Shown here: positions 35,274 to 43,049 of the stretch, in pieces
Layout: every line of letters begins with the position of its first letter
How positions within the stretch are numbered: the stretch's first letter is position 1
From: Oscillatoria sp. SIO1A7
GTDB lineage: Bacteria; Cyanobacteriota; Cyanobacteriia; Cyanobacteriales; Laspinemataceae
Length of the DNA: 64,000 nt
Assembly (NCBI GenBank): GCA_010672965.1
Contig: JAAHFN010000007.1
Coordinates: 265,145 to 329,144, forward strand
Direction: 5' to 3'
Translations under genes and position numbers: made by a program
The notes under the pieces: model-generated
Seen by the model: the letters and a program-made list of their open reading frames with translations, nothing else
The model's database searches: none
What the model was told of the DNA's origin: nothing

Positions 35274-36392
35274 ATGGGCATCGAACCTAATAACAAGCAA
35301 ATGCTAAGTGAAGATAGACTGCTGTTACAGCGCATTGCTGGAGGCGAAATTAATGCTTTCTGGATCCTATGGCAAAGGCACCAAGACTATTTGCTCCGTT
35401 GCTGTCTGCGTAGGACTAACGGCAACTTAACGGAAGCGGAAGACCTGCTGAGCCAAGCTATGCTCAAGGCTCGGGAAAAACTGCAAGATTACGCGAAAAA
35501 AATTGCCAATGTAAAAGCTTGGCTAGGCAAGCTAATTAATAACTTATGGCTCGATCTAGCACGTCGCCGAGATGGGAAACAGGTTGAGGATATAGAGGCA
35601 TATGCGGCTGGGGAAGAGCTAGGACTGGTTTCTGTTGGGGATACGCCAGCAAGCGCCCTGGAGCATGAGGAGAAAAAAAATGCGATCGCAGGCGCTATAG
35701 ACAACTTAAAGCCCAGAATGCGCGAAACTTTTATTCTCCATTTTTACCAACAACTGTCTCATCAAGAGATAGCCGAAAAACAAGAGATTTCCTACAATAA
35801 TGTCTGCAAGCGCATCTCTCAAGCGCGGACAATTCTGGCAGAGGAGTTGCGAGGGTATTTTCTCGGAGAACCTGGAACGAAACCGGATACGGCCAAAGTC
35901 GCCGCCAAACCGGCCAAGTCTCGGAAGGCTGAGAAAAAAAGCGATCGAGTCGAACCCATTCTGCCCGAGACCCCGAAGTTATCCGAACGGGTAGAGGATG
36001 AACAGCTATCTCATCAAGAGATGCATCAAGAGATGGGGGAACGGCAGGAGATTTCCTGCCAAAATGTCTGCAAGCAGATCTTCCAGGCTCGGGAAGTTCT
36101 CCAGGAGGAGTCGCCGGGGTATTTGCTTGGGGAGAATGGGACAAAAACAGAAGTCTCAGCGACACCAGCGGTAACAAAGTCGGCAAAAGAGGAAATTTCT
36201 GAAGAGAGCAGGCGAGCCGGTGAGGTTATCTGTTGCGAAACTGCCGAAGGTAGTGCTATCCCAGCAGCCCAAGTCGGATTCTCTGGCGGCAACTATTGGG
36301 GGTGGGTTATAGGGATTGAATTGTATTGGAAAACAGATATTAGAGGCAGTCCGCCTGTTGCTGCCTTGAAAAATAATAATATTTGGCCATAA
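35274..36392 (+). CDS. Third sigma-70 family (ECF-like) sigma factor with duplicated helix-turn-helix segment
   Basis: About 372 aa from ATG 35274; the frame is open to a TTG at 35166, but that stretch overlaps a MITE. Sigma region 2 is at about residues 15-105 (RIAGGEINAFWILWQRHQDY, NVKAWLGKLINNLWLDLARR). Region 4 is at about 135-200 (LSHQEIAEKQEISYNNVCKR). After a Lys/Pro linker, a second, degenerate copy of the helix-turn-helix segment appears at about 245-285 (HQEMGERQEISCQNVCKQIF, then a GYLLGENGTK end matching GYFLGEPGTK). The C-terminus ends WVIGIELYW...NNNIWP. No TPR gene overlaps it, in contrast to the other two copies. It stands 147 bp before the repeat protein gene at 36540 and may control it. 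Confidence 0.85.
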   Translation: MGIEPNNKQMLSEDRLLLQRIAGGEINAFWILWQRHQDYLLRCCLRRTNGNLTEAEDLLSQAMLKAREKLQDYAKKIANVKAWLGKLINNLWLDLARRRDGKQVEDIEAYAAGEELGLVSVGDTPASALEHEEKKNAIAGAIDNLKPRMRETFILHFYQQLSHQEIAEKQEISYNNVCKRISQARTILAEELRGYFLGEPGTKPDTAKVAAKPAKSRKAEKKSDRVEPILPETPKLSERVEDEQLSHQEMHQEMGERQEISCQNVCKQIFQAREVLQEESPGYLLGENGTKTEVSATPAVTKSAKEEISEESRRAGEVICCETAEGSAIPAAQVGFSGGNYWGWVIGIELYWKTDIRGSPPVAALKNNNIWP

Positions 36393-36539
36393 TATACAGT
36401 TTAATAAAGCAAAAATAATGGTTTAAAAATGTGATAAAATTTCAGACAATTCCGATTAATAACGTCAACTATATAGAGGCTAAAAACTAACTTTTGCCAA
36501 GATTGTAACCCTCAAAGCGCAAGCAAAAATAAGGAAACA

Positions 36540-37208
36540 ATGAGTTCTGTCAATCAAGCAGTTTACGTTCCCGGTACAAATATCTATAAGTTCCTAACTG
36601 ACGCAAGTGGTAACTTGCCGATTACCGGAGCGCCCGCCGATACAAATTGGCGACGCTGGTCAATGCTCCACGATGGAGGTGACTATCGGATGTACTTTTT
36701 CAAGAGTCATACCAGTAATAAGCTCTATCAATTTGGATGGGATGGTAGCTCTTATAAACACGGCCATAATTCAATCCCCGAGTTAGAAATAACTGGAATT
36801 CCCGACGATGCAGATACTGGTAGTTTCTCGATGCTGTATGGGGAAGAACACTACCGATTGTACTTCCGGCAACTCGGCAACCCTACCCAGCTTTACCAGT
36901 TCCTGTGGAAACCGGGGACGACAACCTATGCTCCTGGCCCCACACTGAAGATAACCGGATTCCCCGATGACACAGATTGGTCTCGATGGTCGATGTTGAA
37001 TGATGGTGACGATTACCGCATTTATGCATTCAAGCTTGGTAGCAACAGCGAGTTTTACCAAGGCGCTTGGAATGGCAGCGCGTATGAGTACGGCCACAAA
37101 TCTTATAAGGTACTGACCTTAGAGGGAACCCCGTCCAATAGCAATTTAGCCAGCATGGCAATGTTGCACGATGGCAGTAAGTATCGCTTTTATATGCAGG
37201 CTCTGTAG
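36540..37208 (+). CDS. Four-repeat, lectin- or propeller-like protein
   Basis: The 222-aa sequence consists of four repeats of about 52 residues with the consensus WSML-x-DG-x2-YR-(M/I/L/F)-Y-F, then LYQF-x-W-x-G-x2-Y and an L-x-ITG-P link (RWSMLHDGGDYRMYFFK; FSMLYGEEHYRLYFRQ; RWSMLNDGDDYRIYAFK; MAMLHDGSKYRFYMQA). There is no signal peptide, unless export relies on the unusual N-terminus. AAGGAAAC precedes the ATG. The aromatic-rich repeats suggest a beta-propeller or beta-trefoil-type sugar-binding fold. It stands directly after the third sigma gene, in a locus of exported or peptide-type genes. I do not recognise a named family. Confidence 0.8.
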   Translation: MSSVNQAVYVPGTNIYKFLTDASGNLPITGAPADTNWRRWSMLHDGGDYRMYFFKSHTSNKLYQFGWDGSSYKHGHNSIPELEITGIPDDADTGSFSMLYGEEHYRLYFRQLGNPTQLYQFLWKPGTTTYAPGPTLKITGFPDDTDWSRWSMLNDGDDYRIYAFKLGSNSEFYQGAWNGSAYEYGHKSYKVLTLEGTPSNSNLASMAMLHDGSKYRFYMQAL

Positions 37209-37491
37209 GTTCTGGGCAATAGACTTCGATCGGACATTTCCAGAAATTACATAAGCCTTTTCTGAAATACTTGTAGGGACGTTTCATGGAATGTCCCTAC
37301 AAGTATTTAGATACTAACCGGAGCCAACCGGAGCTAGAAAGTAACTTCCTATTACAGGGGCGATCGAGTAAATCAAAAACTTATAAATCAAAAAAATCAG
37401 TATTTTGCTTTGATATCGTCTTTAAAATGCAGGTGCATAGATATCTGCAACTATCACTCTATAGGACTAACTAATAATTATAAAGCATAAT

Positions 37492-37818
37492 TTGTTGGTC
37501 AAAATTGCCAGTTTATTGATAGCTGACTTGTTTCTATTGTCAGGTAGCTTAGAACCAGCATTATTCGATCGCAAAAATCCGATATACTACGAGCAAGTCG
37601 CGATCGCTAAGCCAGAAAATAATGGAACTATTGATTGGCAACAGAGCCTTGAAAAAAGAAGTGATTATTATGTAGAGATTGCTGCTGTAAATACAGAGAA
37701 TAAGGCTCTTTCTAAAGTATTTGTGGAAAAAAGTGAAATATCTGAGTTACAAAAGCTATCTAAATGCGACAAGGAAACAGGAATATGCACAGTTAAATTA
37801 GGTTCAGAATTACAGTAA
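37492..37818 (+). CDS. Small probable exported protein
   Basis: The protein has about 108 aa, starting at TTG 37492 or TTG 37495. An N-terminal hydrophobic stretch (LVKIASLLIADLFLLSGSLE) looks like a signal sequence or membrane anchor. The rest is hydrophilic, with two cysteines near the end (SKCDKETGICTVKLG) that could form a disulphide. No ATG is available and the ribosome binding site is poor, so the true start is uncertain. The family is unknown. Confidence 0.5.
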   Translation: MLVKIASLLIADLFLLSGSLEPALFDRKNPIYYEQVAIAKPENNGTIDWQQSLEKRSDYYVEIAAVNTENKALSKVFVEKSEISELQKLSKCDKETGICTVKLGSELQ

Positions 37819-38138
37819 CGACAGAATAAGGGTAAGTCGTTCCGTTTTTTGGTTTATTATAACAAATCTAAGAAACCCTACCAGGAACTTCTTGTTAACA
37901 CAAGATATTATTAAAATTCACAATAAGCGCAAAAAATATTGCTAAGAATATTTACTATAATAAAAAGTCGATTAAAGCAGATATATTACTGGCGAAAACA
38001 GCTACAAAGGTAATGAACCAAAGACGCTAACGATCGCGGACTACTCATTTTGCTAAAAGTAAGACGATCGCCTTCTGAATCCGGCTTTCCTGGAAAAAAC
38101 TGGCAGGCGATCGCTTTTTCAATTTTAAAAAACAGCGC

Positions 38139-38278
38139 TATAGCGTTTCTCAAATTGATGTGAGGCGTTCTGGGCGAAGCATCCCATTACTGGAGTTACC
38201 GTTCGGAGCGCCGAGATTGTTTTGGGGATGCTGTCGCCCCTACGTTTCGTTCGTTAGACTTATTTGAGAAAAGCTATA
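38139..38278. mobile_element. MITE-like element, family B, second copy
   Basis: TATAGCGTTTCTCAAAT (38139-38155) and ATTTGAGAAAAGCTATA (38262-38278) are near-perfect 17-bp inverted ends. The interior carries the GGGCGAAGCATCCCA and GGGGATGCTGTCGCCCCTAC core. Confidence 0.7.
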
Positions 38279-38378
38279 TTGCCGATCGCTAATAGTAGCC
38301 GAATAGAGGATGGACTGACGGAGCGATCGCCCTTATAACCAATGCCCAATTCCTAATACGGAATTTATTCTAAACTCT

Positions 38379-38480
38379 AGTGCAGCGCGGCAGAAATAAT
38401 CCACCAGCCGGACATTGCCCGGGAGCCAGGGGACAAAATAATTTTGAATTTTGAATTTTGAATTCCGCGCAGCGGCACTA
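38379..38480. mobile_element. Small inverted-repeat element, family D, second copy
   Basis: AGTGCAGCGCGG (38379-38390) and CCGCGCAGCGGCACT (38465-38479) bound it; its left 25 bp and right end match 10545..10649. Internally it has a TTTTGAATTTTGAATT tandem. Confidence 0.6.
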
Positions 38481-38496
38481 GGCACTGAGTTAGACG

Positions 38497-38567
38497 GTTT
38501 ACCAGGCCCAGTAACGTCAGTTACTCTATCGGATTGCGGAGAAATAGAGAAAATTTTAAAACGCTAG
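38497..38567 (+). pseudogene. 3' fragment of a third TPR gene
   Basis: About 70 bp reading CGGAGAAATAGAGAAAATTTT and then an in-frame-equivalent TAG match the last codons of the TPR gene ending at 34803. The similarity continues through the 3' flank to about 38815, so this is a truncated duplicate of the block 34735..35045. No upstream part of the gene survives between here and the 37492 gene. The rest of the 37819..39144 gap holds MITEs and a further family E copy at about 38858..38940. Confidence 0.7.
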
Positions 38568-39216
38568 CAAGCCTTATATGGCAAGGGTTTCAGCCATATA
38601 TTACTGGATTATTACCCTCGTTTTGCGGCTCAAACTCGCAAAGAAAAATCACAAATCGCGGCTGGCTATCGTCTTAATAGTAGAAGGACGAAAAAATGCC
38701 CCAAGGCTGGGGGGTTCTACTCCAGCTTTAGGGAATCGCTCCTTTATTTCGGGGCGCGACTTCTCCCGTGTCTTAGGCGAGCCAAGGAGAGAGGGTAAGC
38801 CCAAGCAGGGGTAAGACATCCCAATAGAGGCTGCCAACCTGACGGTTGAAAAAACTAACCTCAAACTCGAAAAAAAATCACAAATCGCGACTGGCGATCG
38901 TCTTAATAATAGGAGAGCAAAAAACTACAAAGGCAAAACCTATGCCCAAGGTTTCTATAATCTAAGCTAGCCTCTTTTTAATTGGTACAGGTATTCTTTA
39001 CTTCATAAAAGGTAGAGACTGAAGAAGCTTCGGCGTTTAAGCTGTAGTTTTCTAGACTAAACGCCAACATAGTTCTAAAAGATCTTAATTTGTTCTTTAG
39101 CCCAAGAGGGACTAAGAATCTATATTAAGAGGTTTTAGAGGCGGTTGCTGGATTTTGTTGGAGGCGATCGGCACGGGTTAAACCGAGCAGTCAAATACGT
39201 TTTTTGTGGCAAAAAA

Positions 39217-40083
39217 ATGGTCAATTATTTAGAACTTATCAACATAAAACCGCTATTGGCTGCTACATCTGGCCGAAGAGAAATCGTAGTGGGGATAATT
39301 GATGGCCCAATAGAAGGAGCGCATCCGGACTTACAAGCCACTTCCCTACGCGCTCTGCCTGCCGCACCAGAAGTTATCTGCCAAACAAAAGAGAGCATAG
39401 GCTGCGTGCATGGAACTTTTGTGGCTGGCGTTCTCTGTGCCCGAAGGGGTTCTCAGGCTCCAGCGCTATGCCCCGATTGCACCATATTGGTCAAACCAAT
39501 CTTATGCGATGCAGCGGATTTTGAGCAATGCCCCAAAGTCACCCCCGAGAATCTGGCCTCTGCTCTCAAGGAAATGATAGACGCCGGAGCTAAGATTATC
39601 AACCTTAGTTTGGGTCTGCCCAGCACGACGCTCCAAGAGCAACCAAGTCTCCAGGAGGCTTTCGACTATGCTTTTCAAAAAGGAGTCTTAATCGTAGGAG
39701 CCGCTGGCAATCAAGGTCGAATCGGGCGGATTACCCTCTTTGACCATCCTTGGGTAATTCCGGTCGCTGCCTGCAATGGGCGAGGAGAATTGTATTCCAA
39801 ATCCAATAGCGGCATATCGGTAGGAAAATCGGGACTAAAAGCGCCCGGGGTAAATATTGTCAGCACCTATTCTAGCGGCGGATATACACAAATGACCGGC
39901 ACCAGCGTAGCGGCACCTTTTGTAACTGGAACTGCTGCCTTGTTATGGTCGCTTTTTCCCCGAGCTACGGCAGGGGAAATACGCCGAGCAATTCTCCGTC
40001 CCGATATCCGCCGCCAAAGTATTATGCCGCCTTTGTTGAATGCCGAGGCTAGCTGGAAATGGCTGCGCGGGGCAAGTTACTAA
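39217..40083 (+). CDS. Subtilisin-like (S8) serine protease of PatA/PatG type
   Basis: The 288-aa protein starts at ATG 39217; an upstream TTG at 39145 adds 24 residues with no family support. The catalytic triad is complete: D29 in GIIDGPIEGAHPDL, H65 in CVHGTFVAGV and S230 in MTGTSVAAPFVTG, with the oxyanion Asn in GAAGNQGR. The IDGPI-x2-AHPDL form is typical of cyanobactin maturation proteases (PatA/PatG, VLDGPVDLSHPCF), which cut RiPP precursors; PatG also macrocyclises them. There is no signal peptide or prodomain, so action is probably cytoplasmic. It is free-standing. The following two genes look like the separate C-terminal domain of PatG. The most likely substrates are the two Cys-rich peptides 2.5-3.2 kb downstream; this is inferred from context. 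Confidence 0.85.
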   Translation: MVNYLELINIKPLLAATSGRREIVVGIIDGPIEGAHPDLQATSLRALPAAPEVICQTKESIGCVHGTFVAGVLCARRGSQAPALCPDCTILVKPILCDAADFEQCPKVTPENLASALKEMIDAGAKIINLSLGLPSTTLQEQPSLQEAFDYAFQKGVLIVGAAGNQGRIGRITLFDHPWVIPVAACNGRGELYSKSNSGISVGKSGLKAPGVNIVSTYSSGGYTQMTGTSVAAPFVTGTAALLWSLFPRATAGEIRRAILRPDIRRQSIMPPLLNAEASWKWLRGASY

Positions 40084-40160
40084 AAGTACCTTCCCGAGAA
40101 CAATTTTTTGGTTGGTTGATTTGTCGAGTGGGTTGATTTGTTGCCTATAGTCAACGAGCA

Positions 40161-41354
40161 ATGTCACTAAAGGTAGCAAAAGCAAAAAAAGCAAAAAAGC
40201 AAAAGCAAAAAACAGGAGCAAAGATGATAGCAGAGCAAGTTCGATCGCCTGAAGTAGAGACGGCACCGCAAGCCGTAGCAGTACCGCAAGCTGTAGCACC
40301 GCAAGCCGTAGCAGTACCGCAAGCCGTAGCAGTACCGCAAGCCGTAGCAGTACCGCAAGCTGTAGTACCGCAAGCCGTAGCAGTACCGCAAGCTGTAGCA
40401 CCGCAAGCTGTAGCACCCCAAGCTGTAGTAGTACCGCAAGCTGTAGCACCGCAAGCTGTAGCACCCCAAGCGACAATACAAAATCCGTCGCCGGTCACCC
40501 TTAGCGTGACTACCCCAAACGTAACTGCTCAAGCGTGCGAGAAATGCGAGGCGGAGGCTGAAAGCGCAACTCCCCCCACCCCAATCTATGCCCTGGGATC
40601 GATTCGAGCGGCTTTTCCCAACACGAGTCAGGAAAAAGAATTTGAAGCTGCCGCCGCTGCGATCGGAGCTGTAGGACCGACCAATGCCCTTCTCTACCAA
40701 GTCCTCAGCCAAGGGGAGTATCTCTATATAGCAAGAAATATCTGCTTTATCTTCCAGATTGATAGCATCGATGCCTATATCCTTAAACCAACAAGTTATG
40801 TTGAGGTGGCTCAGTTTGTAACCGCCTTGGATCCCGGCATTGAAAAGCCTCTGGATGGAATTATTGGAGTAAAAGGCCCTCTAGCTCCGCCAGAGATGTG
40901 TAATGGTCTTCAGTTGCCTCTGGTAGCAGTCAATCAGTCCTTTATATCTAACCTGAAGGAGTTTGTTGATGCGATCGCGCAGCAAGCTGGAGTTTCCGAA
41001 GAATTAGCTCTAAGCGTACTGCAAATAATATTAGGGCTAACCGATAATACCGGAGCTACAGACGAGTACCGGGCTATTAACTATCTAGCGGTCAAATATC
41101 CACAGATTTACATTACGACGGCTCAGATGCTCGATCCCAATCAAACCGTTGGGGGTTACATTGGCGGCTATTACCTGGTTGGGGTTAGCGCTCAATTGGC
41201 AAATGTCCAAGGAACGCGCCGAATTGTTAATGTCATCTTCAAATATATGCAACAGCAAACCAGCGAAGTTGCTTTCTGGTTTAGCACCGTTGACGTAACG
41301 GGATTATACCCATTCTTAGTCAGCAAGTTTGCGCCTTTTTATCCTGGCCCATAG
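40161..41354 (+). CDS. PatG C-terminal-domain-like protein with PQAVA repeats
   Basis: This is a 397-aa protein. Residues 1-30 are a Lys/Ala-rich basic start. About 34-108 are tandem PQAVAV/PQAVAP repeats, forming an extended linker. About 140-397 match what I know of the C-terminal domain of PatA/PatG cyanobactin proteases: YALGSIRAAFPNTSQEKEFE, AYILKPTS, GVKGPLAPPEMCNGLQLPLV, DNTGATDEYRAINYLAVKYP, then RRIVNVIFKY and the end LYPFLVSKFAPFY. In the family this domain is fused to the protease; here it is encoded separately, 77 bp downstream of it. The repeat could act as a flexible tether. The molecular function of this domain is not established. Confidence 0.8.
   Translation: MSLKVAKAKKAKKQKQKTGAKMIAEQVRSPEVETAPQAVAVPQAVAPQAVAVPQAVAVPQAVAVPQAVVPQAVAVPQAVAPQAVAPQAVVVPQAVAPQAVAPQATIQNPSPVTLSVTTPNVTAQACEKCEAEAESATPPTPIYALGSIRAAFPNTSQEKEFEAAAAAIGAVGPTNALLYQVLSQGEYLYIARNICFIFQIDSIDAYILKPTSYVEVAQFVTALDPGIEKPLDGIIGVKGPLAPPEMCNGLQLPLVAVNQSFISNLKEFVDAIAQQAGVSEELALSVLQIILGLTDNTGATDEYRAINYLAVKYPQIYITTAQMLDPNQTVGGYIGGYYLVGVSAQLANVQGTRRIVNVIFKYMQQQTSEVAFWFSTVDVTGLYPFLVSKFAPFYPGP
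40264..40480 (+). repeat. Tandem CCGCAAGC(C/T)GTAGCA repeat encoding PQAVA(V/P)
   Basis: Units of 12, 15 and 18 bp alternate, giving PQAV, PQAVA and PQAVAV. The frame is kept throughout. Copy number is likely variable. Confidence 0.9.
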
Positions 41355-41554
41355 TATCGATTTGACTGTTCCTAGGGGTGGGCGTCTATTCTCGCCCCCT
41401 CCACTCCTTAGAGTCAGGAGTTATGAGAGAGTTATGTACTCGATACTAATAAGGCAGCAATAGGGCAACAATAGGGCAACAATAGGGCAACAATGTCATT
41501 TCCTATTCCCGAATAGATAGAAAAAAAAGTCCAAAGTTACAAGAACGACTGACG

Positions 41555-42502
41555 ATGACTTTACTAAAACTTACCGCTGCACAAAGCCTCAGGACTCCCA
41601 CTGTTAATCCTTATGCAGGCGAGCCAATCGCCAACTGGGAATCCTACGCAAATATTTCGCCTCAAGCCTCCAATGGAGGAGACCAAGCCTCCGGCGAGGA
41701 CAATAGCAACCCTCCCACCTATATCTACAGTTCCTTCGGTGTTGTTCGGCCTGTTTTCCCCTCCCTGAGTATAGAAAAAGAGTTCTATCAGATTGCTCCT
41801 CCAGACAGCCCTACACCCCCGAGTAAAGAGCTATTATTCGAGGTGGTTTCACAGACAGAAAACCTATACCTGGCACGACAGCTTTGCTGGGTTTTAACAA
41901 TAGCTCAAATCGATAGCTACATTCTTGAGCCTACTTCTGAGGCTCAACTGCTCTATCTGATAGCGGCCATCAGACAAGTCCAAAATCCTTTGAACCAGCC
42001 GGTTATTACGGCCATAGGAAGCCTCGGAAAGATGGCACCGTCTGGAGCCTGTAATGGACTTGAGTTACCAATTGTTTCTGCCAGCAAGTTATCTTACGTT
42101 AGCCCCAATCAATTTATTCGGGCAATTGTTGAGGAATTAGATAGTAGCTCAGAAGAAAATGCCTTGACTGTAGTAGGAAAATTATGGTCTTTAGCAATCA
42201 ACCCAGGAAATACAGAAAAATACAGGGCGCTCAACTTTGTACTAACTGATTACCTTGATGTATATCTGGAGAGCTATAAGCTGCTATATCCAACTAATAC
42301 AAGCGATCCTACTTACGAGTTAACAGGCATAAGAACTACGCCAGCTCTACTGCAAGGAAATCAGAAAATTTATAACGTTATCTTTTCCTATCAACCAACA
42401 AGCACCGGCGTAAGCAAGGAAAAGTATTGTCAAGTGGATGTAACCACAGAATTTCCGTACATAGTGATGCCGTTTGCAGATTATATAGCATCCTATAACT
42501 AG
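41555..42502 (+). CDS. PatG C-terminal-domain-like protein with a peptide-type leader motif
   Basis: The 315-aa protein is a paralogue of the preceding gene: FGVVRPVFPSLSIEKEF, SQTENLYLARQLCWVLTIAQ, YILEPTSEAQ, GACNGLELPIV, NTEKYRALNFVL and VDVTTEFPYIVMPFADY all align with it and with PatG C-termini. Its N-terminus differs: MTLLKLTAAQSL is nearly the same as the first 13 residues of the two Cys-rich peptides downstream, and it is followed by a 50-residue unstructured spacer. So a large folded domain here carries what looks like a RiPP leader or sorting tag. It might be processed or exported by the same machinery, or act as its adaptor. The start ATG 41555 is fixed by this motif. Confidence 0.8.
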   Translation: MTLLKLTAAQSLRTPTVNPYAGEPIANWESYANISPQASNGGDQASGEDNSNPPTYIYSSFGVVRPVFPSLSIEKEFYQIAPPDSPTPPSKELLFEVVSQTENLYLARQLCWVLTIAQIDSYILEPTSEAQLLYLIAAIRQVQNPLNQPVITAIGSLGKMAPSGACNGLELPIVSASKLSYVSPNQFIRAIVEELDSSSEENALTVVGKLWSLAINPGNTEKYRALNFVLTDYLDVYLESYKLLYPTNTSDPTYELTGIRTTPALLQGNQKIYNVIFSYQPTSTGVSKEKYCQVDVTTEFPYIVMPFADYIASYN

Positions 42503-42635
42503 GAAACGGAAGCTAACCAAGGCTTGCTTGATTCTACAGAATCGCAGAGCGATTCATAAGACCAAGACAAGAAAGCCGTCTTGTAATGAGATGGCAAAAA
42601 ACAAACGTAAAAGGACAAGAACAACGGAACCCGTT

Positions 42636-42872
42636 ATGAACAAACAATTCAATTTCAGTGCAGCGCAAAGTCTCAATAACAACGCGAACGCCATTTATGT
42701 CAATGCTGCTGGCGAAGCTGCTATACCCAGCGTTGAAGGAGCATTCGATTTTTTATGCGCTCTGAAGTGCGGTGCTAGCGCGTTGCCGTGCATTAAGTGC
42801 GGAACCGATCTTGGTTGCTGGGCTAAATGTGCTGGACCGCAAGTGGTAAGCTGCATTAAGGGTTGTTTCTAA
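42636..42872 (+). CDS. Cys-rich 78-aa putative RiPP/bacteriocin-like precursor peptide 1
   Basis: I chose ATG 42636 because it gives MNKQFNFSAAQSL, matching the leader of peptide 2 and of the PatG-C-like protein; the longer frame from 42528 lacks such support. Residues 1-40 are a polar leader (NNNANAIYVNAAGEAAIPSV). Residues 41-78 hold eight cysteines with spacing C-x3-C-x6-C-x2-C-x5-C-x3-C-x7-C-x3-C, including CWAKCAGP. There is no Gly-Gly cleavage site or lanthipeptide dehydratase nearby. It is probably a protease-processed or disulphide-rich secreted peptide. It resembles halocin-C8-like or other Cys-rich bacteriocins in style only. Confidence 0.7.
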   Translation: MNKQFNFSAAQSLNNNANAIYVNAAGEAAIPSVEGAFDFLCALKCGASALPCIKCGTDLGCWAKCAGPQVVSCIKGCF

Positions 42873-42951
42873 GCATCTTCAGGATAGAAGCAGCGAGCTT
42901 TAAACACCTGACAGGCAGATAACCGAGATCGGCTTGCAACAGTTCTCAGCG

Positions 42952-42992
42952 GGGAAAAGACCCCATTTCATCCCGAATGGGAGTCTTTTCCC
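42952..42992 (+). promoter_or_regulatory. Strong hairpin between the two Cys-rich peptide genes
   Basis: GGGAAAAGACCCCATT (42952-42967) pairs with AATGGGAGTCTTTTCCC (42976-42992) around an 8-nt loop, with at most one unpaired base. Only a short CTCTAGTTT follows, so it could be a partial terminator or attenuator, or an mRNA-stabilising structure that sets the ratio of the two peptides. Confidence 0.6.
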
Positions 42993-43049
42993 TCTAGTTT
43001 GGGAAACCATCGAGTCAAGAAAACAACCGTTAAGGAAAAAACCATCGCT

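Noticed and set aside
39145..39216. Upstream TTG start of the PatG-type protease
   Set aside because: The added 24 residues do not resemble the protease family start and no ribosome binding site is apparent; ATG 39217 places the protease core normally.
40151..40498. Minus-strand Ala/Cys/Gly/Thr repeat frames over 40.2-40.5 kb
   Set aside because: Antisense shadows of the PQAVA repeat in the PatG-C-like gene.
42528..42635. N-terminal extension of Cys-rich peptide 1
   Set aside because: The extra 36 residues have no ribosome binding site, and start ATG 42636 gives a leader and total length identical in form to peptide 2.
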